From NCBI GenBank assembly GCA_024509875.1, contig JAMPIV010004902.1, positions 124,001 to 188,000 of the forward strand: a stretch of 64,000 nt of DNA, read 5' to 3'. Of the stretch, positions 36,216-46,889 are shown one piece after another. Both the position numbers and the translations under genes were made by a program. This DNA is from Oreohelix idahoensis (Eukaryota; Mollusca; Gastropoda; Stylommatophora; Oreohelicidae). Every line of letters begins with the position of its first letter. Within the stretch, counting starts at the first letter, position 1. The notes beneath the pieces are model-generated. The model was not told where the DNA came from, did no database searches, and was given only the letters and a program-made list of their open reading frames with translations.

Positions 36216-36566
36216 TGGGCTACATCTGTGCAAGTACATGTATACGTAAGTTGCGCCTGGTTTTGAATCGTTTGTAATGTTATTTTGAAAACATTTCTCT
36301 TTCTTAACAAAAATAATTAATACAAGTAGTACATGCACTGCAGTGTAATGAAAGATTTTGGTGATACAGAGATCTAATACAGTGTGGGTATTATTATTAC
36401 AGTACAAGTAAATATGTTTTATAGTGTATTTTCCTTGTGATTGTTAATTATTTTTAGAAATATGTGTACATGTACTCGATACATCATGTAATCCAATTAT
36501 CCGAACATTTGATTATCCGAACGATGCTCGGTCCCATGGGGTTCGGATAAATGGAGTTCTACTGTA

Positions 36567-36899
36567 ACAAGAAGAGACATGGTCCGCAACCAGACGATCC
36601 GTCAAGGCCTAAAATCCCATCCGCTGCAGACCCAAATAGAACAGTCCCAACTAAGATGGTTTGGCCATGTCTGCAGAATGGGAGAAGATCGGCTACCACG
36701 ACAAGCATGGGAAACAAAGAGCCAGGGATCCAGACCTCCAGGACGACCCAGAGTCCACTGGGAGGACAACATTAGACAATCTTTGAAGGACCGAGGACTA
36801 GAATGGAACCAGGCCAGGAAGAAGACAGCTGATAGAATGGTCTGGCGCTCTCTCTTCCAAACCTCTACACCTCACGGTAGAAGGGGAACGACTAAGTAA
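36567..36899 (+). pseudogene. LINE-A C-terminal module, separated by Tigger
   Basis: It continues the LINE-A RT frame past Tigger: TIRQGLKSHPLQTQIEQ, then LRWFGHVCRMGEDRL, PPGRPRVHWEDNIRQ and RMVWRSLF. This is the Trp-x-Gly-His / Gly-Arg-Pro / Trp module found in the other LINEs here. The stop is followed by (TAAG)n. Confidence 0.8.
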
Positions 36900-37798
36900 G
36901 TAAGTAAGTAGGTGTTTGTATATACTTATACAACACCTTACATTTCAGTACCCTAGATTTTTAACGTAGCCACATTCATTTGTAAAAAAAGATATGTGTG
37001 AGGTCGTAAGTGGTAGCAAGAAGGGCCTTCTGTAAATTCACAGCTACATTTATCTCAGGAGCCTTCACAGCTGACCTCATGCATCACACTAGGTAATATC
37101 ACAACCATACAGTACCATCAAATCCACTACAATGTATATGTGTATATTTATATATAGACACACACATATGGTGACTAGAATAATCTGTTTCCATATAGCT
37201 CTTGACACATAAGCTCAGAACATCCACCACATAAATAAGTACCACCAGTAACAAGAAGGCAGAAAATGGTGTTAAAATGGGACACGGTGCATAAACTAGA
37301 AAATTAAAGGCCAATTTTATGTTTGAATTTTAACACCCAGAAATAAGGAAACAATTTCTTTTTTAATTTTGTTTAACGTGTGAATAAAAACAAATTTAAA
37401 GCTGAAATCATTATCACTTTCCTGTTCACTCTTTATGGAGCACTGAGCCAATTACTTTCCTGAGCTTATGAGTAAGCGTAAAAACACTAAAGTCAATTAA
37501 GACATCTTTATTTAATGTGTCACATTTTAATCCTCCCTGACTGTGGGCAGTGACTTTGAATTAAACCATACATATATAAATGTCAGATTTTTTCCCCCTC
37601 AACAGACTGTGAGGGTCACACGAGAGGATTAAGTGTGTAGCAGGCTGATGACTTGTCCCAATCTTGCCTCCAGGCAGAAAGATTAATTACAACCACAAAC
37701 TGAGCAGAGGAAAGGGAGTTTATGTACTACATTGTCTTGTATGACTCATCATGTATGTTTGATTGCTTTGCTCTCAAGTTTAATTAGTAATAACAACA

Positions 37799-38305
37799 AG
37801 AACAGATAAATTAATAATAAATCAGTCATATTACTCTAGGCTGAGAACAGATAAATCAATAATAAATCACAGTCATATTACTGTAGGCTGAGAACAGATA
37901 AATCAATAATAAATCACAGACATATTACTCTAGGCTGAGAACAGATAAATTAATAATAGATCAGTCATATAACTCTAGGCTGAGAACAGATAAATCAGTA
38001 ATAGATCAGTCATATAACTCTAGGCTGAGAACAGATAAATCAATAATAAATCACAGACATATCACTCTAGGCTGAGAACAGATAAATCAATAATAAATCA
38101 CAGACATATTACTCTAGGCTGAGAACAGATAAATCAATAATAAATCACAGACATATTACTCTAGGCTGAGAACAGATAAATTAATAATAGATCAGTCATA
38201 TAACTCTAGGCTGAGAACAGATAAATCAATAATAAATCACAGACATATTACTCTAGGCTGAGAACAGATAAATCAATAATAAATCACAGACATATTACTC
38301 TAGGC
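37799..38305. repeat. ~46-bp minisatellite, about 11 copies
   Basis: The unit contains GGCTGAGAACAGATAAAT followed by an AATAATAAATCACAGACATA-like part. It lies within the presumed myosin intron, 1.6 kb from exon 2. Confidence 0.9.
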
Positions 38306-38327
38306 CCCGTATAGTTCCCAGCAGATC

Positions 38328-38555
38328 TCTGAGGGAGGCAGAGAAAGAATAGAACTTCTGCTCCTTCAAGCAAGCCATAAAAGGCAATGAATATGAGTCT
38401 GTGCGCGTGGCTGGCAACCTCATCATGTCAAACTAAATGCTACAGAAACCACCACTGGAAGAGCACATGAATACTTTAGTGCCAACTTTCCTGCAAGGGG
38501 ATCCAGCTAAAGTGGGGGCTGCGTGGGGAGCAAACAGGAGAATGATGATGATCTT
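38328..38555 (+). repeat. SINE-V copy
   Basis: GGCTGGCAACCTCATCATGT, CAGAAACCACCACTGGAAGA, TCCTGCAAGGGGATCCAGCT and the tail GGAGCAAACAGGAGAATGAT, then GATGAT. Starts immediately after the 46-bp minisatellite. Confidence 0.7.
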
Positions 38556-38749
38556 ACTCTGAGAAAGAAAGAGTCTTTAAAGATACTGACGATATAAGAC
38601 AAAGTACATGTAACCAAAAACAACAATCAAAAAGCTACAGACTTTCATAAATGGGTGCTTCTGCAAAATAGAAGGATTGAAGTGGTATGACAAGATCACT
38701 AATGTGGATCTGATGGCTAGAACCAGGTAAGTGCCAAAGGAACAAGCGA

Positions 38750-39012
38750 TGAAAAGAGGACGCTGGAGACGGATATGACATACATTGAGGACACCTGTTG
38801 ATAGCATTACCATGCAGTCATTCTGGAATCTTCATAGTAAGAGAGGTAGATGAAAACCAATGAACACATGGAGAAGAGAACTGGAGACATACATGAAGGG
38901 GATGAAGGAGACATTGAAAGACCTTGAGCTGATGGCACGGGACAGGAAGACTTGGTATATGTTTGTTGAAGGCCTGTGCTCCTTGGTGAGTTAAAAGATG
39001 ATGATGATAATG
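38750..39012 (+). pseudogene. LINE-C 3' end fragment
   Basis: CGCTGGAGACGGATATGACA, AACACATGGAGAAGAGAACT, AAAGACCTTGAGCTGATGGC, then TGTGCTCCTTGGTGAGTTAA and (GAT)n. It gives the LINE-C 3' terminus most clearly. Confidence 0.7.
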
Positions 39013-39943
39013 ACGAGTAACCATGCCCAGACTGGCCAAATATTTACACTAACATAGTACTTGCATTGCATAACAAAGAAAGCAGACTTTATTATGTGTG
39101 AGATATGAGGCATACCTTTTCAAGACTGAATTTATGTAACAATAAAGAAAGAATTAAGAAAAACACCATGCCTCATTTATCCAAACAAAAGAATAGAATG
39201 AGTGTGTGAACTTAAAAATGTATTGGGGGCACTGGGGTTGATTTCCCCCCATCAGGTATCATAAATTAAGGCTATCAACAGCAGGATGTCTGGAATCAGT
39301 GTTGATCTACTTCAACACATCTGCCAGATCAATGCTAGCAGTGTTGAATTATGTTTGTCAATAATTCATCCAGAAACTCTCCCGTTTAATCAAGTTCATG
39401 TTTTAAAACCATAAAGTGACTTCTGTTAGGGTTTAAGCAACCAATCTCAGCATAGTTAAGTAGTGTACCAAAGTTTTTAGATATTTTTATGAAATTTATG
39501 TGACATATCGAGTGTTTTTTTCTTTTGTTTTTTTTTTTCTAGAGAAATACGGCAAGTCATATGTTGTTGTTTAGCTATGACAATGAGCTGCTCGCTCTTT
39601 TGCAGCAAATGCCGCATTGGTATTATCTACACTGTAGATCTAGGCTTTTACTGTGGCTTTTCTGCCATTCCAAAACGTTCAGTTGAAGTCATGTGCTCCA
39701 GTTTCTCCAGCTTCTCAGATGCTTTTTATTTTCTTTGTGTCAACCTCCAGATTTCACCCATGACCTCCAACCCAGTTGAGGGAGAAACTATATAGTGGTG
39801 AGAGAAGCCAACTGTGTAAGAGAGACAGAAGTGATTATCTGAGAGCAAATGAAGAAGACAGCTTATTTTCTCTTATTTTGTTGTCGTCAGGTTTCATGCT
39901 ATGAATTATCTACTAAGATTAATACATTTTCACACAGACTTAC

Positions 39944-40159
39944 CCCTTGCTTGTATCGTAAGCTCCCGCTTCTTTTCAGAGTACCACTCTTTGCTGTATC
40001 TTCCTGTGTATCTGTGGTTGTACCATCTCGGTTTGGTCTAACGCTCAATTCTATCAGCTCTTGGATAGGCTGAACCTTCAGAATCATTCTATCTGAAGAC
40101 AGCTTGATGATCTCAACTATATCCTCTCTGGACATGTTTTCTACATTCTGTCCATTGAT
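39944..40159 (-). CDS. MYO18A: myosin XVIII-like, coding exon 2 (end of PDZ domain)
   Basis: 216 bases, 72 codons, phase 0 at both ends. The acceptor is ...ATAG before 40159 and the donor GTAAGT at 39943-39938. It begins [18 protein letters not shown] and continues [12 protein letters not shown], the second half of a PDZ domain as in MYO18A. A Ser/Thr-rich linker follows ([19 protein letters not shown]). Joined to exon 1 it reads LVE | INGQNV, the expected PDZ core. MYO18A links actin to Golgi or membrane partners through its N-terminus and is thought not to be a conventional motor (family knowledge). No later exon was recognised at lower coordinates. The symbol is by homology only. Confidence 0.85.
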
Positions 40160-40365
40160 CTATTTGATAGAGGGAAACAAGCAATATTACATAGCAAAAG
40201 TTTTAATACTTTTATGGCAAAGGAAAACTGGCCAATTTATTTTAGCTTTGAATGAACCTATACAATCATTTCACAGGCTGCAATAATTTTATGAATGGAA
40301 AAATCAGTCGCTGAAATATGTATAAAACACACACATATGTTCTTACACAACATGTTTTTCTCTCT

Positions 40366-40385
40366 CCCCCCCCCCCCCCCCCCCC
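40366..40385. repeat. 20-base C run in myosin intron
   Basis: Uninterrupted C homopolymer between CTCT and ACCAAAC. G-quadruplex-capable on the minus (transcribed gene) strand, and a probable length-error site. Confidence 0.9.
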
Positions 40386-40904
40386 ACCAAACTGACTGCT
40401 TAAAACAGTCTCAAACTAGTCAGAATAAACCATAATTAAAATGTGCCCTGAGAGGCAAGTGCTCTAATCACTCTGTCAATCGCATAAACAAATCATAATT
40501 TGGGATGTCTAAGTTGAAAATCAAAATATTAATGTTTTTGGAATTAAAACAATTTTAACAATATCCTGAATTTAACGGGGTTTTTTTTTTTTTTAAACAG
40601 ATTGAGATCAAGAATTGCTGTTAATATTCAAAAAATTAACTGCTGTTAACCTGCTGAAAGATGAGCAGGCATATCGATTGTTATTATACTGTTTATGAAC
40701 CTACTATCCTACAGATTAATTACTTGCCCTTAACGTCACAGGTCAAACCATTATACCCACTGCAATAAATTACTGTTGTCACTTAATGGCTTGCATACTT
40801 TGTGTGTTTGCATCTTCTGCAAGATTACACAGAGTGCTAATATGATGTCATCAGATTAACATTAACAGATCAACTTAGGCTGGCACTTTGTTTATATTCA
40901 TCTA

Positions 40905-41065
40905 TAATCATTTTCTTTTGTGCTCCTTATAGAGCATGGAGCCACCACAGCAGCTGGCCGCTTCTTGCAGGTAGCCTGCTTCAAGCAGCCAGAAACTCCT
41001 GCAGTAGTGGTTTATGTGGCAATCTGTTTTATGTGACAAGGTATCTAGCCACATTGACAACCTCA
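40905..41065 (-). repeat. SINE-V copy in myosin intron
   Basis: Reverse copy: ATCATTTTCTTTTGTGCTCC is the complemented 3' end, then GCATGGAGCCACCAC, GGTTTATGTGGCAATCTG and ACAAGGTATCTAGCCAC. It lies in the intron between coding exons 1 and 2. Confidence 0.65.
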
Positions 41066-42186
41066 TATTAGTTACCTTGTTCAACATGTCTGAGCGTTAT
41101 ATAGCCCTATTCTTTCTTCATCTCTTCTGAGATACCCAGGACCTACACGAGACTCCTGTCAGAACAAGACTGAATAGACAATGTCCTCAGTTGTTAGATA
41201 CCTATTCACTAAGGTAGCACCACTGTGATGTGGACTGATAGTAATAATAATAGGCTCACTCCCCTAGGAGTACGGCCACACCACAATGGCTGACATAAGA
41301 AAATCAACACCTTCTATAGGTACTTCCCTTTAATACTAATGCACACACAATAAGGCCTCACACGGCCAACAAACGTATGAAATACAATATAACAATGAAA
41401 TGCCTTAACAACTTGGACTGTCAGTATCATACACAACAGTATTACTTATACTGATAAACTGCAGTGAATAACGCTCACCATGAGCGGCCAAACCTATGGC
41501 AAAGAAATACTCAAATCTTCGGCAACTTATAACGGCCTGTAACAAATCCAATCCAGACACTACACTGTCCTAGAATCACTACTTAATAATCCAATGGAAC
41601 TGGAAAAAGGCAAGCATTTCTAACAAATAATCCATGACATGGACTTCACAGCTAACGCTGGCAAAAAGGGAAGAATCTTTCGTCCTTTCCAGACAAGAGG
41701 CTAGATTCTGACAGACTACCTTCGCGCCTAATTCTTCTGGCTTCCGCCTCGTCACATGACTCGCCGGTTTTAGTTATCCCGGTGTTGCCAACCTCAGTGT
41801 TGCCGGCTGACATAATGACATAATTAGGTCATTATGTTTCCAATCCTTCAACAAACAACAAGTTGCATTAAGCAACAGTTTTACAATAGCATCGGTAAAT
41901 ACTCGCACAGTGTAATTGCCTGGGAACCACAGTGTAATTGTCTGGGAACTTATTAAAACTGATTTTAGGATTAAAATCCTCACAGACACATACAGATATG
42001 TCCATAACATTCTTCCCAATCATAATGCTCATATAAAAAATTCCACCATTTTTCATGCTCTAGATAATCTGGACTGCGCATGACAAGGCATAACTTAGAT
42101 CAAATTATAAGTCAGATATAGAACCGCTCCTTATTAAGAAAGATATTGCCTAAACAATATATTAAAAATAAAGAAGCCATACTCAC

Positions 42187-43065
42187 CTCAACTAATTTAT
42201 CTCCAGGTAGAAGCCCAGTCTGTATGCTGTTTGGCCCACTCCCCGGCTCAGCAAAAGTGACTACCTGTGGTGGCTTATCTCCAGGTAGTGGAATCAAACC
42301 TTTGCGCAGACTAAATCCAAAACCTCCAGCTTGTGTCCTTTGCACCTCTATTTCTCTAACCCTTGGTGGTTTGGGGGGAATGATAGATGGTAGTTTCAGT
42401 TTGGATTCAAATGGTTTTGGTTGGTTGCTTTCTTCTTCTAAAATTCTAAAGTCATCATTTGGTGTGGACGATGTGACTATGGATGAAGATATGGTAATTT
42501 CAACTTCTTGTGCTGATGTTGCAGACAATGTCTGAGCAGATGTTTGTTCTGCAAACAAATCCTCATTGCGCTTTGTGTTTTCCTGCAGAAGTTTTGTGTC
42601 ATCCAAGTTAACAGACTGAGAAAAACTCTGTGTTCCATCTCCCTTACCCTTCAGGATACTTTTAACCTTTGGTTTGGGCATAACTGCAGGTGGTGGCTCC
42701 TTCCTTGAACTAGAAGAATGCAACTGTTGACGAGGCAATGGCTGAGGTTTGGTTAGGGGTTTAGGCTCCTTGGTTGGACTAGAATGCGATGATGATGCAC
42801 TGTCCACATTGTCTTCACTTTCAGCTGGACTTGGTTGATCAGCAGATTTCTGAGAGTTTCGTTTCTTGTCTCTGTCACTGAATTTCCGTAGCATGCCTTT
42901 CTTCATTTCCTCAATTCTAGATATTTCTTCTGGAGTCATGTTCTGTCTTTCTTTCTTCTCCAGGTCTTTTTTCTCATACTTTTCATCTTTATCTTTTTTT
43001 CTTTTGTCTTGCTTCTCCTTCTTCTCTTTGTCCTTCTCTTTATCTTTTTTCATAAAGCTAAACAT
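42187..43065 (-). CDS. MYO18A: myosin XVIII-like, coding exon 1 (KE-rich N-terminus + start of PDZ)
   Basis: ATG at 43065-43063; 293 codons to the donor GTGAGT at 42186-42181, phase 0. The start MFSFMKKDKEK and the following Lys/Glu-rich ~45 residues match the KE-rich N-terminus of the long MYO18A isoform. A Ser/Pro-rich linker (~70-225) contains LPSIIPPKPPRVREIEVQR, then the PDZ domain starts at ~236. GGFGFSLRK is the carboxylate-binding loop, followed by VVTFAEPGSGP and TGLLPGDKLVE. The order KE region-PDZ before the motor is particular to MYO18. The exon extends upstream as 5' UTR to an acceptor at 43147, so at least one non-coding exon lies further 5'. The frame reads on into the intron, but homology stops at the donor. 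Confidence 0.9.
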
Positions 43066-43146
43066 TTTACAATGTTCTCCTTCTGTTGCAAGGTTATCAA
43101 GTTTCTCCTAAAGCTATGAACTTCTGACTTGCTATGACAACGCTCT
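43066..43146 (-). other. 5' UTR part of myosin exon 1, with 3' splice acceptor
   Basis: Upstream of the ATG on the minus strand, CTAATTTTTGCAG precedes AGAGCGTTG at 43146, with a T-rich tract before it: a good acceptor. No promoter was identified. Confidence 0.65.
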
Positions 43147-43859
43147 CTGCAAAAATTAGAAAAACAATTTTTTTTTTCCGTTACAAATAGCCTTTCAAGA
43201 TTTTATGAGCTTTAGGTAAAACAAATTATTTAATCCGCTTCTAGATAAAACTAATCCTTTAATCTGTGATATCAGAATAAGAACATAAAAAGCAAGAGAA
43301 GCTTTTATTGCATTGGGAAATATAAGGAAATCAAGTCCAACAAAAAAATCATAAGCTTCAACTCAAACGTTTAGTCAGTCACATTGTATAGCACTGAAAT
43401 ATGGAGAATTCTTATCAGAAATTCCTCTTATCCAGATAAGAGTTCAAGCACATGGTAATGCATTTACAACGTACAATAAAATAATGAATTAGCATTGAAT
43501 ATGACAGATGTATGACACAGAAAATATGTAAATCACCAAAATTGTTAATGTACAAAGTTGGCACAAATATGTAGAGAATAACAGCACTTTTTACACTTTG
43601 AAATGAAAAAGCTGCAATTTTCCTCTGTATCTTAGTACCCGTACTTGAGTTAATGAAAATGTCTTTCCATGACATCCTTAAATTCAAATAAATGATAAAT
43701 TAAATCATCTTGGCATCCAGCCGGCATTATATACATGTTAGTTTTATCCATGCAATTGAAACTTCGAACTGTGAAATAGTTTGTACCGTTAACCCACAGT
43801 CATCATTATTTATAGAATTTGCACACTCTTAAATGATAAAGCACTCTTAAATGAAAAAG

Positions 43860-45126
43860 TCTGTAATTTTCCTCTGTACTGCATCAATGTGACCTACAAG
43901 TTTGGACAACATTGCTGACCTATAATGAACCTTCAGATTTTGAATAATACCTTGGTCACAAGGCTGAAGTTTGGATGTCGCATTTGGTTGGTAAAAATAA
44001 AAGTTCTGTTGCTTTTAGATTTTGAACATTTATGTGGGCTGACCAGTTGTAAAGCACCAAAAGAACTTTGTGATGTTGACGTTCCATAGAATGATCAAAT
44101 GCATATAGCCACTTGGTGAAAATGTCTGATGTCATCCAGGCTATTGAATTAGCTGCATAATCAACACACAATTTTATCAAACCTTTAAAACAGCGTGGAT
44201 TTTTTAATTTACCGATTACAAGTAATGGCAATTTATCTGAACCATCCATATTTGTACACACAACAATTGTGATTCTTTCTTTCCCTCCCCCCCCCCCCCT
44301 TCCCCCCCATGACACTTTTCATTTCTGAAGGAAAAAGTCTTGTCAGGCAGCAATCACCAAAACAATCCAGTTTCATCAGCATTAAACACATCAACGGAAT
44401 TATACCTACTCATGGCTGGTTTTAGCACCTCCTCCGTCCATGACCCAGTAGTCGTTTCATTAACAGAATGCCTTTCCCCACACACAAAAAAAGGTAAAGG
44501 AACCCGTTACACGCCCATTGAGGCATATTGGGAATATGGTGTTAGGCCCATATTTTCTTGACCGTCTGCACACTAGGGGTGATGTGGTCGGCATCACGCC
44601 GGCCGCTTCAACCTTCACAGGGTTGCTCTGGTACCCGTTTGTGGCCTAAAAATTTCCCACCTCATCTGGGGATCGAACCAGACTACTGCGCTAGGAAGCC
44701 AGTGCACTAACCACTATGCTACCGCGGCTTTGTAAGTAATGTTCTGCCGTTTTTTAAAAGACCCAACCAGCCAGGACTACATTTACAGCCAGTCCGACCT
44801 TCCAGAAGTGCTAACTCTTCTGCCTTTGCAGTTAATATAGGTCCATTTACAGGAACATTTGCTGATCTCGCCATGGTGAACCATTCTAGGAGTGCCGTGT
44901 CAACCACATCACACGCCGCTTTTCGGTTCTTCATTCTGTGACAATTAACTTGTCCACCATAAAACATTTTTCTGTATCGATCCTTATTTTTTATGATTCC
45001 TGAAAGCGTTGATTTTGAAATGTCGAATTCCTTTGCTATTTCCATTTTCTTTTTGCCACTATTTTCCACTTCTTGTAATAGCTCAATCTTTCTTTTCAAA
45101 GATATGGATTTTAACTTTTCAGCCAT
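43860..45126 (-). pseudogene. Tigger-2 transposase, broken by a SINE and frameshifts
   Basis: It starts MAEKLKSISLKRKIELLQEV (ATG 45126) with a CENP-B-like HTH (ISKSTLSGIIKNKDRYR). The first catalytic Asp (NADETGLFW) is at ~44360, just past the SINE. ITIVVCTNMDGSDKLPLLVI follows. The second catalytic site reads VLYNWSAH, where LDN is expected, so Asp has become Tyr. A frameshift then leads to LQPCDQGIIQNLKVHYR and AVQRKITDFF near 43860. Inactive. Confidence 0.75.
44477..44731 (-). repeat. tRNA-derived SINE inside Tigger-2
   Basis: Minus strand: the box-A region TAGCATAGTGGTTAGTGCAC and box B GGTTCGATCCC, spaced as in a tRNA, followed by a ~170-bp body and a T-rich end. It separates the HTH part from the catalytic part of Tigger-2. 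Duplications are unclear. Confidence 0.75.
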
Positions 45127-45479
45127 TTTTAGAGGGGAAATAACTAAAATTCTAACACCGACGAAGCGCGCAATTTCCGAAAATAGCCGAAAAGTTGTAC
45201 AAATGTCCAGGTACTGTATTTGAAAAAAAAGTTCGCCTTAAGCAGATCAAATTATATAGTCGGGACACGTTTAATCGTTCGGCATATCTGAAAATTCGTG
45301 ATAAACGGATTCCGCTTAACCGGACATATTTTACAAAGACAAAGAAGAAAAATTGCCGGGGATAAACAAATTGTTCTTCACAACAGAAATTCGCCACATC
45401 CGAGATCGCCTTAAGCGGTTTGCACTGTATATCCTAATTATAACCCATCAGAGGTTGAACGGGATTTTTTCTTCATTAA

Positions 45480-46544
45480 CTCTTTGACTCCATAATTATT
45501 TTCCACCCTGTGCCATAATTATTTTTTGAAGAATTCTAAACGGTGAAGTGTACTGACTTTTAGTGTAAATTTTATGTTAATCTTTTTCTGTGAACATGTA
45601 CTTATTATATACCAAACTGTAGGGAAATGGATAGAGAATTGTAATATATAACGTCTTTGGTAGTATTAACACAAGTGTGTTCGTTATACTTAAAATAATT
45701 TTGCATGTAAAATTGAAAAACACTAAAAAGTTAACTGTAGAATACGATCTTACCAAAGACAAATTACTGTTGCAGACAATAAAACTTTCTTTTTAGTCTT
45801 CAAACGTCAAGTTAATCCATATACAAAGCAAAAAATACATGCTTATGGCCACAATTAGTACATTTAGTGTTATTCACACCAGTTTTTCTGTGGTCCTTTG
45901 TAAAAAAAAAAAATTATGCAATCATGCATTACGTAATTTTCAAACAAATAAAGATTAATAACGTTATATAAAAACTTTTTTACTCTTGTTTAATGTTTTA
46001 ATAGTATCCCTAGCTTCATCTTCTACCAAGAACTAGTGATTAGATGTTACGGTAGGTCTAGTTATTTTGCTTTTTGATCGGCCAGAATATGACTATGCCC
46101 ACTCATCAACTAAATCTAGTGTGTCTAGCTTTTATGCACAGATTCCGTATTTTGACAACGAACCGTGACTACCAAACAATCATCATCAATGTCAGCAATG
46201 TTTCAAAGTAGTTTGATACAATTATTTGCTATGGGGATTTAGAAAATGTAAATATAAAGCGTGACATATTTCTCTAGCAATAACAACAAAAAATGCAAAC
46301 ACGCGAATCGTCACAAAAATTGTGATAATAACATCAAAACTCGCACATGTGCTGCTTAACTACAGTCAGATTAGCTGTTTAAATAGTAGCGGAAATCATT
46401 CTATGAGTTTTAAAATATGAACTGTATTAAACGGATGATTTTTAGGATTTATTCGTGATAAACTAAAAACCATGCTCTGAGCGTTGCTCTGGCACGTCGC
46501 GTTGAATTTTGCAACGCTCAGAGCGTTGGTCTGGAGTCAAAGAG
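45480..46544. mobile_element. piggyBac-type non-autonomous element, 1065 bp
   Basis: It is flanked by TTAA (45476-45479 and 46545-46548). The termini CTCTTTGACTCC and GGAGTCAAAGAG are perfect inverse copies. TTAA plus a CTCTTTGA-like end is the piggyBac signature. A subterminal palindrome, GCTCTGAGCGTTGC with GCAACGCTCAGAGC, lies near the right end (46474-46525). No transposase frame. Confidence 0.85.
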
Positions 46545-46584
46545 TTAATTTAATAAAAAAAAAAAAAAAAAAAGAGACAAAAAT

Positions 46585-46672
46585 GAAAATGTTGAGGAAG
46601 ATGAGGGAAGACAGGAGGACTTGGCATGTGTTTGTTGAAGACCTATGCTTCTTAGGGAGCTGAAGGGTATTG
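46585..46672 (+). pseudogene. LINE-C 3' end fragment
   Basis: AAAATGTTGAGGAAGATGAG, GGAGGACTTGGCATGTGTTT and CTTCTTAGGGAGCTGAAGG match the LINE-C terminus. Only the last ~90 bp. Confidence 0.6.
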
Positions 46673-46889
46673 ACTGACTGTAAGACAGGAGGGCTTAGCA
46701 TAAACTAACTGAAAGATGTGTCGCTCCATAACGAACTGAAAGACAAAGAGAACGAACATGTATTATTATACGACAAACTAATACAACATTAACCCTAAAA
46801 TACTGTTGATTTGAGCAAATTTTCCAGCTCTTTTTCCCCTACAACTACGATTTAACACTGTGTTGTTCCCGCTGGTCTCTCATGATATA

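Larger units (their letters stand above)
33894..36564 (+). mobile_element. pogo/Tigger DNA transposon, 2671 bp, inside LINE-A
   Basis: The termini are perfect inverse copies of 27 bp, beginning CAGTAGAACTCCATTTATCC. They sit on a TA duplication (33892-33893 and 36565-36566). The short word ATTATCCGAAC recurs in the left and right subterminal zones. Perfect terminal repeats point to a young insertion. Confidence 0.95.
31063..36911 (+). mobile_element. full-length RTE-like LINE (LINE-A), interrupted by Tigger
   Basis: It is bounded by the 13-bp duplication GTGTTTGTATATA (31050-31062 and 36912-36924). Without the Tigger it is ~3.2 kb, the usual size of RTE elements. The 5' region (CCGGTCCCAAGCCCGGATGA) is RTE-like. 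The 3' end is (TAAG)n. No sign of 5' truncation. Confidence 0.9.
28691..37131 (+). mobile_element. solo LTR of family A, expanded by nested insertions
   Basis: It starts TGTGATAAAATT and ends CCACTACA, paralogous along its length to 1695-3897. It is flanked by a perfect 5-bp duplication ATGTA (28686-28690 and 37132-37136), so it is a solo LTR left by LTR-LTR recombination. Inside are a LINE-B tail (29851-30059) and an RTE-like LINE (31063-36911). Without these it is about 2.3-2.4 kb. Confidence 0.9.
43850..45428 (-). mobile_element. decayed pogo/Tigger element 2
   Basis: The end at 45428 (minus strand) reads CAGTGCAAACCGCTTAAGGC beside TA, a Tigger-type terminus. The matching end on the left was not found, so the 3' part is truncated or rearranged. 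A short divergent duplicate of its coding end lies at ~43585-43625. It lies 5' of the myosin gene on the same strand. Confidence 0.75.

Noticed and set aside
37799..38305. CRISPR-like array
   Set aside because: Units are contiguous 46-bp repeats without unique spacers, in eukaryotic DNA; it is a minisatellite.
39660..39760. Candidate extra myosin exon on the minus strand (EKLEKLEH piece)
   Set aside because: Ends in a stop, no convincing splice sites, and no clear match to the MYO18A linker or motor.
41790..41840. Inverted repeat CATAATGAC / GTCATTATG in the myosin intron
   Set aside because: Only 9-bp arms with an 8-base spacer; no termini or duplications to make it a MITE.
44680..44731. 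Possible tRNA gene (box A and box B present)
   Set aside because: It continues into a SINE body, and no complete acceptor stem with a matching 3' half was seen.
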